DNA from: Bin5 sp965261695
Lineage (GTDB): Bacteria; Chloroflexota; Anaerolineae; Caldilineales; Caldilineaceae
DNA: 64,000 nucleotides
Direction of reading: 5' to 3'
NCBI GenBank assembly: GCA_965261695.1
Contig: OZ253474.1
Location: forward strand, 3,906,001-3,970,000
Part shown: positions 27,450-37,371 of the stretch, one piece after another
How positions within the stretch are numbered: the first letter of the stretch is position 1
Layout: each line of letters begins with the position of its first letter
Notes under the pieces: model-generated
Told to the model about the DNA's origin: nothing
Seen by the model: the letters and a program-made list of their open reading frames with translations, nothing else
Database searches by the model: none
Program-made: the position numbers and the translations under genes

Positions 27450-28739
27450 ATGGAGGAGCTTGCTATTCTTGGCGGGCCACAGGCCGTCACAACAGATCAA
27501 GCGGAAGCCACGGCCTGGCCGGAGGTTTCCGACGACGACTTGTCAGCGATTGGACGCGTGCTGAAAGAGCCGAATTACGGCTGCTACGACGAAGGCTACC
27601 GGCTGGAGGAAGAGTTCGCAGAGTATACAGGCAGCCGCTATGCCCTGGCCCATGTCAGTGGAACAGCAACCATCCACGCGGCGCTGTATGCCATCGGGAT
27701 CGAACCCGGTGATGAGGTCATCGTGCCTTCCTTCACCTATTGGGCCAGTTGCATGCCGGTAGTGGCCTTGAACGCCGTGCCGGTCTTCGCCGAGGTAGAC
27801 GGCCACACGACGAACATCGATCCTACCGACATCGAGCGCCGGATCACCGCCAAAACCAAGGCGATTGTCGTCGTGCATATGTTTGGGCTTCCCTGTGAAA
27901 TGGATCGGATCATGGAGATCGCGGCGCGGCATGACTTGAAGGTCGTAGAGGATGCCGCCCACGCCCACGGGGCCGAGTACTGCGGGCGTCCGGTCGGCAC
28001 GATCGGTGATGTCGGTTGTTTCAGTTTTCAGGCTTCCAAACTTTTGGCCGCCATCGAAGGCGGCATGTTGGTGACGGACAAGCGGGCCTGTTTCGAGAAG
28101 GCCCTGGCGCTGGGCCACTACGAAAGGCTGTCCACGCTGCCGGAGGATTCGCCCTATCGCAAGTATGCGGTGACGGGCTTGGGCTACAAGTATCGTATTC
28201 ACCCCGCCTCGGCGGCCATGGGCCGTGTGCGTCTGGCCAAGCTTGAGGAACTCAACGCGCGACGCAACCGGAACATGGCCTTTCTGGATGAGGCCCTGGC
28301 TCAGATTGAGGGCTTTGAGCCAATCTCCGTACCGCCCGGGAGCAAGCGGGTCTACTATGGGTATCGGCTCCATTATCATGCCGAAGCCCTCGGCGGCACA
28401 GGGATTGACAGCGTGGCCGCGGCGCTGCGGGCGGAAGGCGTGCGCGTCGGCCGCGAGCGTTACTTCATCCAACATCTTCAACCGGTCTACGCCGAGGCGC
28501 GGCAGCAGCTATCCCGGCTTCTGCAAGAAGAGGTCGCCCCCGCCGAAGCGCATCTGCCGGTCACGGAAGGGCTGCATTCGCGGCTCTTGAGCTTGCCGAC
28601 CTTTCCTCATGGGACGCGCGCGCTGATGGAGCAGTATGTGAAAGCCTACACCAAAGTGTCGCAAAGATGGCGAGAGATCCCTCAAGAGGCCACCGCAGCG
28701 GATCCACAATCGGCAGGACCGCGTTCGGCAATCAGATGA
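27450..28739 (+). CDS. DegT/DnrJ/EryC1/StrS family aminotransferase
   Basis: This 429-residue PLP enzyme of the sugar aminotransferase family has Asp168 in VVEDAAHAHGA, which contacts the PLP ring nitrogen. Lys197 in SFQASKLLAAIEGG is the Schiff-base Lys, so the active site is intact. The family transaminates keto sugars, but some members act as oxidoreductases or regulators. AAAGGA precedes the ATG with suitable spacing. It follows the lyase/DUF624 genes on the same strand with a 12-nt gap, consistent with one operon. A second, distinct DegT gene lies at 62579-63796. Confidence 0.92.
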   Translation: MEELAILGGPQAVTTDQAEATAWPEVSDDDLSAIGRVLKEPNYGCYDEGYRLEEEFAEYTGSRYALAHVSGTATIHAALYAIGIEPGDEVIVPSFTYWASCMPVVALNAVPVFAEVDGHTTNIDPTDIERRITAKTKAIVVVHMFGLPCEMDRIMEIAARHDLKVVEDAAHAHGAEYCGRPVGTIGDVGCFSFQASKLLAAIEGGMLVTDKRACFEKALALGHYERLSTLPEDSPYRKYAVTGLGYKYRIHPASAAMGRVRLAKLEELNARRNRNMAFLDEALAQIEGFEPISVPPGSKRVYYGYRLHYHAEALGGTGIDSVAAALRAEGVRVGRERYFIQHLQPVYAEARQQLSRLLQEEVAPAEAHLPVTEGLHSRLLSLPTFPHGTRALMEQYVKAYTKVSQRWREIPQEATAADPQSAGPRSAIR

Positions 28740-28784
28740 TGAAAAGTGCGATCGATGGAATGTCAATAATATCTTAAATCCTTG

Positions 28785-28813
28785 TTGCATCGTGCTCTCG
28801 ATTATCCTATAAT
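28785..28813 (+). promoter_or_regulatory. Sigma-70-type promoter for the second lyase gene
   Basis: TTGCAT (28785-28790) and TATAAT (28808-28813) are separated by exactly 17 bp. Transcription would start near 28820, about 77 nt before the ATG at 28897. It resembles the promoter at 39889-39917 in its -10 surroundings (AATGGGA after the box). Confidence 0.65.
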
Positions 28814-28896
28814 GGGAGCATGTCCACAACGTGAACGGTCGTAGATTGACGTATGTCGAGCTGCCCGATTGCCTCCGAAGGGGGAATCTCTGCCAG

Positions 28897-31023
28897 ATGG
28901 CAACGACTCAGGCTTCTGAAATCCGGCTGGCGGCTCGGAAACACCCTTGCCTCTTTCTGAATGATAGGGAGCTGGATCAGATCCGCGAGCTGGCTTCTGA
29001 TCAGACGACCTACCAGCACCGGCGGATGGCGGAGATTCGGCGCAACGCCGAAGCTTGGCTGCGGGCGCCTATGGCCATCCCCGCGCGCGGCGCTGACGGC
29101 TCGCTCACCTATGTGTGCTTCGATGATGGCCATGAAGTGATCTACGACCCATCGAAGCCGCACGAGCACATCTGTCCCCAGTGCGGCAAGGTCCACCGCG
29201 GTGAGCCTTACGATGGTTGGTGGCGCGCCATGTCGCATCACCGCATCGCGTATACGGCGCGGGATCTGGCACTGGCCTATGCCCTCGACGGCGAAGAACG
29301 CTATGCCAGGGAAGCCGCGCGGATACTGCTGACCTACGCGAATCTGTATCCCCTTCTGCCCGTACACAATCTCTCCAAGCTGGGCCGGGAATCCCTCGAC
29401 GAAGTGCGACTGGCTCTTGCCCTGGCCCCGGCCTACGACCTCATCTGCAACAGCAATCTGTTGGGAACGGAAGAGAAACAGCGCGTGGAAAGCGATCTGT
29501 TTCTGGGGATGGCACGGCTCATCCAGGTCGGGCACGGGCTGATGTTGGCTGACCGGGTGGGCGGCGGCGTCAGCAACTTCCAGGCGACCATGGCCGTCGG
29601 CGTGGGCGTGCTCGGGCTGCTCCTGGGGAATATCGAACTGGTGGAGTTCGCCATCAACGGACCGGTCGGCTTTAACCGGCTGATACGCGATGGCGTCCTG
29701 GAGAACGGATTGTGGTGGGAAGGTGCAGTCAACTACAGCAACGCTGTCGTCGGATGGCTGATGTACCTGACCGAGGCGGCCTGGCATGCGGGTATCGACC
29801 TGTACGGCAATGAAAGGTTCGGCCGTATGTTTCGGGCGCCCCTGCGCCTGGTCTTCCCCGATGGCACGCTGCCAGCGACCAATGATGGCCCCTTCGACGT
29901 AAACCTGGACTACCTGATAGGGTTCGCCGAGGTCTATTACACTCGGGTTGGCGACAGCGAAGTGGAGGCGGTGTTGACGCCCGGTCAAGTCATGGGAACC
30001 ACCGAGCAGAACGCCCCCTTCGACCTAGGGCTGTGGCTGAAGCCGACGTGGGGCATGGCGCGATCCACTCGGCAGGCGAGCATGGATTTCCGGCCCAGCT
30101 TTGCCATCCTGCGTTCCGACCCGGGCGCGGAGCCGATCGACATCCTGCTGGATTATGGGCCGCACGGGGACGGCCATGGCCACAGCGACCTGCTCAATCT
30201 CATCCTCTATGCCAACGGACGGCTTCAAGCCGCAGACCTGGGCGTATGCAATTACCGCCTGCCCGAGCGGGAACAGTGGTATCTGCAGTCGGTCAGCCAC
30301 AACACGGTCGCAGTTGACGAGCGCTCGCTCCATCCGGGCGGCGGTCGTCTGAACTTTTTCTACGTCAGCCCGCGGGCCAAGGTTGCCGACGCCTCGCCCG
30401 TCACCGATTGCCACAGCGGCGATGGACCTTCCGGCATCCCCAGGATACGCAGAACGGTGGCTCTGCTTGACGACGCATTTGTGGTGGACATCTTGCGCGT
30501 GCAGCAGGGCAAGGTCTATGACTGGGTGTACCATAATTTTGGGGCGCTGCACAGCGACGAGCCGCTCGCGCCGCATGACGGCGCGCTGGGCGCCGCAAAC
30601 GGCTACCAGTACATCACCAATGTGAGGCGTGGCCAGGCATCAGGTGACAGCTTCGCGGCGACCTGGAGCAGTGACGGTCAGGGCGTAAAGCTGACCATGT
30701 TGGGCGTGGAGGACATGGAGATTGTTACAGGGGAAGGGCCGGGCGCGGCAAGCTATTGGCACGGCATCGCGGGAACCGTGCCGCTCGTGTTGGTGCGCAG
30801 CATGAAAGCCGATACGGTCTACAAGGCTGTGCTGGAACCGTTCCGCGGCCAACCGGCGATCAGCGCAGTCGAGGAGCTGCCCGTAGCCAACGTTCCGCCC
30901 TACCCGGCAGGCTCCTTCATTCGCGGGTGCGAAGGCGGAGCTGGACCGCTGCCTCAACGCCGGGCTGCGCGGCATCAAGGTGCACTCCATGCAGGGCACA
31001 AGGTACGAGGAGCCTTGCTATGA
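28897..31023 (+). pseudogene. Heparinase II/III-like lyase, C-terminus lost by fusion to an amidohydrolase fragment
   Basis: From the ATG at 28897 this follows the paralogue at 24225 throughout: HPCLFLNDRELDQI, HICPQCGKVHRGEPYD, INGPVGFNRL, and DYGPHGDGHGHSDLLNL with SHNTVAVDE. The catalytic region is present. Similarity stops near 30920 after VEELPVANVPPYPAGSF. About 100 out-of-frame bases follow to the stop at 31023, and these belong to an amidohydrolase gene in another frame. The last 150 or so residues of the lyase, part of the C-terminal beta region, are missing. It has its own promoter, so a product may still be made. Activity is uncertain. Confidence 0.8.
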
Positions 31024-31420
31024 CATGGTGTGGGAGTTCGCCGCCGCATACGATCTGCCGATCCTGGCTCATGCGGGCGGCAAGGACATCCTTGAGTACG
31101 AGTCGCTGTTCACGCGCTTTCCGACGGTGACCTGGATCATGGCGCATGCCGGGATTGCGGACCCTGAGATATATCTTCAAGTCGGGAAGGAGTACGAAAA
31201 TGTGATACTCGAAACCTGCTATTCCGCTAGCCCTCGTGGTCTCATCGAGTACTTTGTGGACGGGGGCATGGAGGACAAGCTGATCTGGGGAACCGACGTT
31301 GCCTTCATGAGCGCGGCGCCGCAACTGGGGCGTGTGCTTTTTGCCCGGATCACGCCGCTGCAAAAGACGAAAATTCTGGGGCAGAATGCCCGCCGCATCT
31401 TTCGACTGCCAGAGCAATAA
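30930..31420 (+). pseudogene. Amidohydrolase-family protein, N-terminus missing
   Basis: The frame, open before the GTG at 30980, reads AKAELDRCLNAGLRGIKVHSM, then LAHAGG, IMAHAGIADPEIYL, IWGTDVAF and NARRIF. These are the His, His and Asp positions of the Amidohydro_2 TIM barrel. The N-terminal strand with the first metal-binding motif is absent, so the enzyme should be inactive. The junction with the truncated lyase lies at about 30917-30935, making this the downstream partner of a deletion or recombination event. The stop at 31420 is 18 nt before the next PhyH gene. Confidence 0.8.
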
Positions 31421-31437
31421 GCATCAGGGGGAACTAG

Positions 31438-32223
31438 ATGGAACAGCAGGGAATCACTGTAACCGATGAGCAGCGCCAGCACTTCCGCACCTATGGATTT
31501 GTCGTCTTCCGGCAGCTCTTCAGGGCCGACGAGATCGAGTTCTACGCCCAGGCTCTCGTGCGCGCGCTGCAGCGCGTGCGCGGCGGCGCCGACTTCGACG
31601 GCGAGGCGCGCCAGGAGGTGATGCCGATCATCGAGGAGGATCCCGACTCCTTCTACCCGCTGCTGGACGACGCGCGCCAGCTCGACATCGTTGACGGCCT
31701 GCTCGGCGAGGGCAGCCTCTACACCGGCGGCAACGATGGCAACCTGTATGTGGGGGACACGCGCTGGCACGCCGACGGCGGCGGTCTGCACGCCTATACG
31801 ACGATGAAGACCGCCTTCTACTGTGATCCGGTCGGCGAAGGCGAGGGCTGTCTGAGCGTGATCCCCGGCAGCCACCATCCCGAGTATTCGCGGCAGCTCC
31901 ACCAAGCCGCGCAGGACGGCATCTTCGACATTCACTCCGCCGACGTGCCGGGGCGCGCGCCGCTCGAGTCGTCGCCTGGGGACGTGGTCGCTTTCGACCA
32001 CCGCCTGTGGCACTCGTCGTGGGGCGGAAGCGTCGGTCGCCGCATGTTCACATTCAACTGGGCCTCCTATCCGAAGATGGGTTGGGAAGAGACGTGGCTC
32101 TACGGCTATCTGATGCGCGTCAACCAGAGTTACGGCAAGCGCACTTTCACTGACCGGCTGATGGAGACGGCGGGGCCGCGGCGCAAAGAGAAGATTGCCA
32201 AGCTCTACGAAATGGGGCTATAG
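31438..32223 (+). CDS. Phytanoyl-CoA dioxygenase (PhyH) family protein
   Basis: This 261-residue 2-oxoglutarate-dependent oxygenase has His111-Asp113 in WHADGGGLHAY, forming the HxD. The distal His192 is in LWHSSWGG, with Arg201 close by for 2-oxoglutarate. VIPGSHHPEYS is the usual PhyH strand between them. AGGGGG lies before the ATG. It is the last plus-strand gene before a block of minus-strand genes, and it converges with another PhyH gene at 32468-33454. Confidence 0.9.
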   Translation: MEQQGITVTDEQRQHFRTYGFVVFRQLFRADEIEFYAQALVRALQRVRGGADFDGEARQEVMPIIEEDPDSFYPLLDDARQLDIVDGLLGEGSLYTGGNDGNLYVGDTRWHADGGGLHAYTTMKTAFYCDPVGEGEGCLSVIPGSHHPEYSRQLHQAAQDGIFDIHSADVPGRAPLESSPGDVVAFDHRLWHSSWGGSVGRRMFTFNWASYPKMGWEETWLYGYLMRVNQSYGKRTFTDRLMETAGPRRKEKIAKLYEMGL

Positions 32224-32467
32224 AGGGCAGTCTTAAGCAGGTTCCGTTGACGCTTGAGAAGAAGTGTTCAATAAGGTGACAATGGCAGGATGCCTGCGGG
32301 CAGAATCCGGCTGTGATTTGCGTGATTGACGACCAGGATTTGCGCCAACGCCGTGAATCATCTCAAACACACAATCGCAAGAATCACAGCTCCCAGACAA
32401 ACATGTCCCGCTTTTGGGTCCTGTTGAAATCTGGCAACAGCTTCATTCAAAAATACTTTCCTGTTTG

Positions 32468-33454
32468 TTACCGCTGCGTCGCGCGGATGTATTCTTCATC
32501 CACGGCACCCATGGTTTCCAGGAAACTCTTCCCTTCGAACAGCCGCACCAGCGGCACGTCTTCATCGGATGGGTGGATTCCACCGTTCGTGTTTGGATCC
32601 ACCATTGCCCCGAGCAACTGCCGACGCACCGCGTTGCACCTCGCAAGCAATTCGGGTGAGTTCTCTGTCCGATCCCCCAGCCGCTGCCACACCGGCGTGT
32701 AGACATACCACAGATTCCTCCGCCGAACGTTCGAGGTGTTGCGCGGGACGCAGTGCCACAGCGCGTTGTGAAACAGGACTGCATCGCCGGCTTCTACGGT
32801 CACCTGTCGCGCCCCCGGAACGTCGGCGTCGATCTGCTCGACCTGTTGGAACTTTGTAAACGAGGTAATTGTCAGAGCGTGCTCCAAGCCCTGCGGTAAC
32901 CTGGGAAAGCCGCTGCGATGGCTGCCGGGTATGACCGTAAAGTTGCCCATATCGGGCTCGTCCACGTCAGTCAGAAAGAAGCCGATCCGCGCCCATTGCA
33001 GCGGCGTCATTCGGTCCACGCTGGCAAAATAGTACGGCTTGGAGCCATCTTTATGCCACCGGTTGGCTGGCGTTAGGCTCGGCGGGCGCACCATCGCCTC
33101 CGCCCAAGATAACTGAATCGCAGCGCCAATCAACTCGCATACGATGCCCAGATGGCTGGGATGGTCTATCAGATTCAAAAAAGCCTCGCAGGGTTCATGG
33201 CGCAGTATTGTGCCGGCATTTCCCTGCACAGATTGGAACAGGCCTTCAGTCGCGGCGTTTATGATGTTGACAACGTGGAGCAGCGTGTTGGGATCACGGC
33301 CTAGACGCTGTGACGCTTCATCCAGACGATCCACTTCAGCGATAAGCTCCGTTACCTCCTTTGCTGAAAGAGCTTTCTTGATAATCAGGTAGCCATCTTC
33401 ATCCCACTTGCGTCTCTGTTCAGGCGACATGCGCTGGAATGTCATCGTTTCCAT
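32468..33454 (-). CDS. Phytanoyl-CoA dioxygenase (PhyH) family protein
   Basis: The protein is 328 residues from METMTFQRM; the ATG at 33454 follows AAAGGAGCG on the minus strand. The frame is open further upstream to 33535 but lacks a start with a ribosome site. His134-Asp136 in RWHKDGSKPYY is the HxD. LWHCVPRNTSNVRRRN holds the distal His and the 2-oxoglutarate Arg, and TVIPGSHRSG is also present. It lies downstream of a decayed alpha/beta-hydrolase fragment and an SPI-family gene on the same strand. Confidence 0.9.
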   Translation of the reverse strand: METMTFQRMSPEQRRKWDEDGYLIIKKALSAKEVTELIAEVDRLDEASQRLGRDPNTLLHVVNIINAATEGLFQSVQGNAGTILRHEPCEAFLNLIDHPSHLGIVCELIGAAIQLSWAEAMVRPPSLTPANRWHKDGSKPYYFASVDRMTPLQWARIGFFLTDVDEPDMGNFTVIPGSHRSGFPRLPQGLEHALTITSFTKFQQVEQIDADVPGARQVTVEAGDAVLFHNALWHCVPRNTSNVRRRNLWYVYTPVWQRLGDRTENSPELLARCNAVRRQLLGAMVDPNTNGGIHPSDEDVPLVRLFEGKSFLETMGAVDEEYIRATQR

Positions 33455-33480
33455 CAATTCGCTCCTTTGACAATTGACTA

Positions 33481-33780
33481 GCTGCCGCCAGCTGCGCCAA
33501 TGAAGGCGCTCACTACTGTGCTGTCGAGGATGCAACGTTCAATGTGCGTCGCCAGGTATTCGCCAGTACAGTACAGGTGCAGGTCGTACATGCCAACGTC
33601 AATCCGCGTGCCGGGGGGCGGACAGCGCTGGCAGAGACGCGACTCGACGCTGCTTTCTTATACGAGACCGATCGGCCTCAAGATCATGAGCAACACGATC
33701 AGCCCGACAAGGATGCGTGTGATTTGCCGGCGCAGCCCACCCCGACTGCGCGCTGCGTAAGTCTGCTGTGTCCGCCGCAG
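33481..33780 (-). pseudogene. Alpha/beta-hydrolase N-terminal remnant
   Basis: Read on the minus strand, the frame starts with a basic segment and a membrane helix (RILVGLIVLLMIL). A stop codon (TAA, 33658-33660) follows, and then PPPGTRIDVGMYDLHLYCTGE. The last part matches the start of membrane-anchored alpha/beta hydrolases (P-P-G-x-x-I-D-V-G-x-x-x-L-H-L-Y-C-T-G). After about 25 more residues it ends in a TAG. Without the nucleophile elbow and with an internal stop it is a fragment. This explains the 350-bp gap between the two neighbours. Confidence 0.5.
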
Positions 33781-33801
33781 CGTGTTCAATCCCAGCCTCC
33801 G

Positions 33802-34728
33802 CTACTGTTCTGGTTCCAATGATGGCATATATCCGAGACCGATCTGCTTGAAGTAGGCGCGTGTCCGCTTGGCGATAGGCAATGGCCTGTCGAACGCTGT
33901 CGGGTACATGTCGTGTTCCACGATCGCAAAGCCGTCGTAACTCAACTCAGCCAACAAGCCGCGCAAGGCTGGGAAGTCCACGGCTCCCCGCCACGGCTCG
34001 CAGAAATAACCCTGAGCGGTCGTGACTGCGATGGGCGCGCCTTCGCGCGCCACCTCTTTCTGCATCTCCGGATCGACGCTCTTGAAATGAAGGTATTCGA
34101 GCCGCTGGTGGTGTTTTCGGATAAAGGGCACCGGATCACTGCCGCGGTAGGCGTGATGGCCGGTGTCGAGCGCAAGACCAATTAGTGCCGGATCGGTTTC
34201 GTTCAGGAGTTTCTCGATCTGGTGTTCGTACTCGACGTGCGTATCGGCGTGGGGATGGAAGACGGTGCGCAGGCCGAAATTCTGCCTGGCGAGGCGCGCG
34301 ATGGCGTGGCACGTGTCGATCAGAATCTCCCACGATTTCTCGTCGAGCGTGGTCGCCGCTACCGGATTGCCGGTGTGCTGATCGGTATAGAGGTCATCGA
34401 TCAGAACGAGGAACTTGGCTTCCAGGCCGGCAAGTAACCCACCCAGGTCGAGAACCATTTGCTCGATGTCAGGCCATGCTTGGGGATCTTCCAGTACTGG
34501 CATGATGGCCCCGCCAGCCACTTTGAGATCGCGCTGGCCCAGTTCTCGCTCCAGCGTGCTTAGGTCGGTGGGAAGATAACCATATGGGCCGAGCTCGGTC
34601 CACGTATAGCCGGCCTCGGCGACCTCATCCAGATAGCGTGACCAAGGCGTCTGTTTGGGATCGCTGGCGAATGAAACGCCCCAAGAGGCGGGCGCACTTC
34701 CAAGTTTGATATTCATGTTCACGTCCAT
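33802..34728 (-). CDS. Sugar phosphate isomerase/epimerase, IolE/MocC-like
   Basis: This is a xylose-isomerase-like TIM-barrel protein of about 308 residues. The start LGSAPASWGVSFA and the segment YTWTELGPYGYLPTD resemble IolE (inosose dehydratase) and related inositol enzymes. Expected metal-ligand positions are present: Asp and His in LALDTGHHAYRG, His in YLHFKSVD, and Glu in AIVEHDMY. Starts at 34737, 34728 and 34716 are possible; the last directly follows the stop of the upstream fragment (TGAACATG). A role in inositol or keto-sugar breakdown is inferred. Confidence 0.82.
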   Translation of the reverse strand: MDVNMNIKLGSAPASWGVSFASDPKQTPWSRYLDEVAEAGYTWTELGPYGYLPTDLSTLERELGQRDLKVAGGAIMPVLEDPQAWPDIEQMVLDLGGLLAGLEAKFLVLIDDLYTDQHTGNPVAATTLDEKSWEILIDTCHAIARLARQNFGLRTVFHPHADTHVEYEHQIEKLLNETDPALIGLALDTGHHAYRGSDPVPFIRKHHQRLEYLHFKSVDPEMQKEVAREGAPIAVTTAQGYFCEPWRGAVDFPALRGLLAELSYDGFAIVEHDMYPTAFDRPLPIAKRTRAYFKQIGLGYMPSLEPEQ

Positions 34729-35051
34729 CTGGCCCATTGATCAATCTGCTCCTTAGAAACAAAGCGCTCGATCTCGCGCCAGCGCGTGCTGTTGACGCGA
34801 TGGTGATTCCGCTGAAAAAACGGACAGCACTGCCCCGGTGAATCAATCGCCACCACCTCATTCCCCTTCCGTATCAGCGTGTCTCGCTTCTTCTCGATGT
34901 ACACCGTGTCGACCCGCTCGCTGATCGGGAACATCAGCGTCGCCCCATCGTCCGGCTTCACCGCTCCGACCCCGGCGTACCGCCCCTCCAAACTCAGCGC
35001 CCGCTCCGCGCCGTTCACCTGCAGCCGTGCCTCGGCCGGCTGCTGTAGCAG
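34719..35051 (-). pseudogene. C-terminal fragment of a glycosidase-like protein, truncated at element copy B
   Basis: On the minus strand an open frame of about 110 residues has no start before it runs into element copy B near 35050. It contains NGAERALSLEGRYAGV, ATLMFPISERVDTVYI and NEVVAIDSPGQCCPFFQR. This resembles the C-terminal beta domain of large glycosidase-like proteins (six-hairpin type), but the family is uncertain. Its stop (TGA at 34719-34721) overlaps the start region of the SPI gene. The upstream part of the gene has been lost. Confidence 0.55.
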
Positions 35052-35748
35052 TTACGAGCAGATACGAGCAGTTGCGAGCGTTTACGAGCAGATACGAGTG
35101 TTTACGACCGCGCCAGGTTGCGCCAAGTCGCGTTTAGTCGCGTTTAGTCGCGCCAATTCGTCTTTTTTCGCGTGTTCGGGCCCGTTTGGGCGTTTTCTTT
35201 CATATCTTGTCGTCATTTTTCGTCCCAAAATGGTTTTTTCGGGAATGGCGGGCAACGGGCGGTTGCAGCACCGGCTGGGCAGGGAGGGCAGCAGTTTGCT
35301 GCGCATGGTTCCCGCGCCGGGCGGCGGATGTGAAAAATGGCATGGTATTCATTTGCAATCGGTATGCAGTTGCGGCAGGGCCGCGGCTGCGTTGGTTCGT
35401 TTTGCGCACAATTGTACTACAAAGTCGGGGCGTTTGCATTACGTGGAGATCCCAGGGGGCATTTCAGAATGGGGGTGGGTTTCAGAGTTGCTGTGAAGGG
35501 CAGGACTCTCAGCAGTAGTCTGAGGTGCAGTTGATGCAGTCTGTATGATGGAGACAGTTGACGGCAGCGGTTCAGGAGGCCGCTTGATTGACGAGAATCA
35601 GGCGAGTTGCGGTCCGAATGTGACCACAGACAACCTGCATCCGTCACCTCTTGGAGCAGTACGTCAACAGGCGCGTGAGCAGAAACCGGCTGCGGGCGAG
35701 AGGCCCGCGATGCCAGGGGCACGTTTCCCGAGAGTATGGGATGCACGC
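35050..35748 (+). mobile_element. Non-autonomous element, copy B (truncated)
   Basis: This copy begins inside the 10-bp phased array (TTACGAGCAG-like units from 35052). It then follows copy C closely to a decayed end GGGATGCACGC at 35738-35748. The first 440 bp of the element are missing. It has the same orientation as copy C. A truncated glycosidase-like gene ends exactly where the element begins. No target duplication can be seen because one end is gone. Confidence 0.75.
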
Positions 35749-36473
35749 GTCCGACAGGAAGTAGGTCACCCGCGCACCTCTATAGGTAGAGCAGCGCATG
35801 ATCCCTGGTCCGGCCCCACATAACCAATGATTGGCCGCCGGCCAGCCGGCCAAGGGCCCCAAGTTGCGTTGCGCTACCGGCTCTGTTTTCCGGTAGGTCT
35901 CGTCGATCACCGGGCGGGGAATATCGCCTTGGCATTTCCACTTGAGCCCGGCCCCAGGAATGCGCTCGATCCAGTCGGTGCGCAGCGCTTGTCTGACGGA
36001 TGGTGGCGGCACTGAACCCTTTGGATGGAGTCGGAGTATGCGCCGTAGGAGGAGGCGTAGTTGACGGTGACCTATGGCGGCAATCTGGGTTTTAACTCCA
36101 GGCAGACGCTTCAGCGGATGCGGGTTCCGTCGCTTCCGTTGCGATTTTCCCGAGGTACTGAAGCATATGCCGCCCGTCGAGTATTTCGATGCGGCGGGCA
36201 AAACAGTCGAAAAGCATCGTCGAAATCCAGAGTAAACTTGGCCCCAGAAACTGGACCACGAGCTAAGATGCAAAATGGAGCAATTCACCAGGCGCGTGGA
36301 GGGACAGATCTGTGGCCGGGAAACGGCGGCGACTACCCGCTGGCGGCAAGTTCCGGGCTGCGCTGGAAGGCAGCAATCGGACACAAGCTGAACAGTGCTA
36401 TGCGTTCTGTTCGGCACCTTCCGCATCCGTCTGGATGCAGCATAATCTTCCAGCCCTATTGTTCATCTATTCT
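35749..36473. other. Decayed region between element copy B and an SPI gene
   Basis: No intact gene is present. On the minus strand, around 35790-36020, a stretch includes VIDETYRKTEPVAQRNLG and NHWLCGAGPGIM. It faintly recalls the middle of FAD-dependent monooxygenases (a W-x-G-P-G region), but it has no complete domain. The remaining sequence up to the SPI stop shows nothing recognisable. Confidence 0.35.
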
Positions 36474-37340
36474 CTATGCTTCAGGGGCTTGCATCTGTTG
36501 CAGCAGATACTGGCGGCTCTGGTAGAGCGCCCTTTCCCATTCATCTGCGTGCGAATGCAGTTCAACGCTTAGAAAATGCTCATAGTTGGCGTCTTTGAGC
36601 ACTTCCAACACCGCACGAAGATCGATGTCACCTTCTCCCGGAATCTCGTGATGATGCACTTTCCCCTTTATGTCTGCAATATGGATGTGCCTGGTATAAG
36701 GCAAAGCGTCTGCGACACGCTGCAACAGGTCGTCCTCACAACACTGAACGTGGGTTATATCCATGTTCAGCTTGAACTTAGGAGAATTGATCTCCTCGAT
36801 GATGGGAATGGCTTGACTGGTCGTTTCTATGAAGCAGCGACCGCCGCCCATGGACGCCGGCAGCTGCGCCTCGGGCTCGAGTACCAGGACCGCCTCACCG
36901 GCATTCTTAAGGCAAGCGCTTATCCCTTCCGTCAACATCTCTATCGCTTCATCTGCAGAAACACCTGCCTGCCGAATGCCGCTTACAAATTGAACAACCG
37001 GTATCGAGAGGTCGTTAGCCATCTCAAGCCCGGCGTTGATGACGTTGATTCTTTCCTTGCGCGCTTTCTGGTCCGGAGAAATCAACGAGGGCTCGAAGGC
37101 ATCATCGCCAAGTAGGAATGGCCCCCCGGTTGCCAAAGAAACTGGCTTGATCGGCAGCCTGGCAAACAGGTCGTTCAGTTCATCCAACTGCACCTGCGTG
37201 ACATCGAAAGGGTGTAGATGCTCGGCGCGATAGGCAAGGTCGATCCCCTCGTATCCGGCTGCGGCGGTTACTTCGATCGCTCTGTCGAGCGGGAGATTCC
37301 GCAAACATTGGGTGTTAAAGCTCAAAGGAAACATTTGCAT
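36474..37340 (-). CDS. Sugar phosphate isomerase/epimerase
   Basis: This 288-residue xylose-isomerase-like TIM barrel starts MQMFPLSFNTQCL, behind GAGGAGG on the minus strand. Metal-ligand candidates are Glu in VLVLEPEAQ, Asp and His in NMDITHVQCC, His in HIHIADIKG and Glu in SVELHSHA. The specific substrate is unknown. An IS701/IS4-type element ends 21 bp upstream of the start codon. The gene has therefore probably lost its original promoter and depends on readthrough or a chance promoter in the element. Confidence 0.85.
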   Translation of the reverse strand: MQMFPLSFNTQCLRNLPLDRAIEVTAAAGYEGIDLAYRAEHLHPFDVTQVQLDELNDLFARLPIKPVSLATGGPFLLGDDAFEPSLISPDQKARKERINVINAGLEMANDLSIPVVQFVSGIRQAGVSADEAIEMLTEGISACLKNAGEAVLVLEPEAQLPASMGGGRCFIETTSQAIPIIEEINSPKFKLNMDITHVQCCEDDLLQRVADALPYTRHIHIADIKGKVHHHEIPGEGDIDLRAVLEVLKDANYEHFLSVELHSHADEWERALYQSRQYLLQQMQAPEA

Positions 37341-37371
37341 CCTCCTCAGTCTTTATCAAATAGGACTTTGG

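Noticed and set aside
35644..36426. A 260-residue minus-strand gene downstream of element copy B
   Set aside because: The frame runs from unrelated sequence into the element end and holds only a faint monooxygenase-like stretch. It is treated as decayed DNA.
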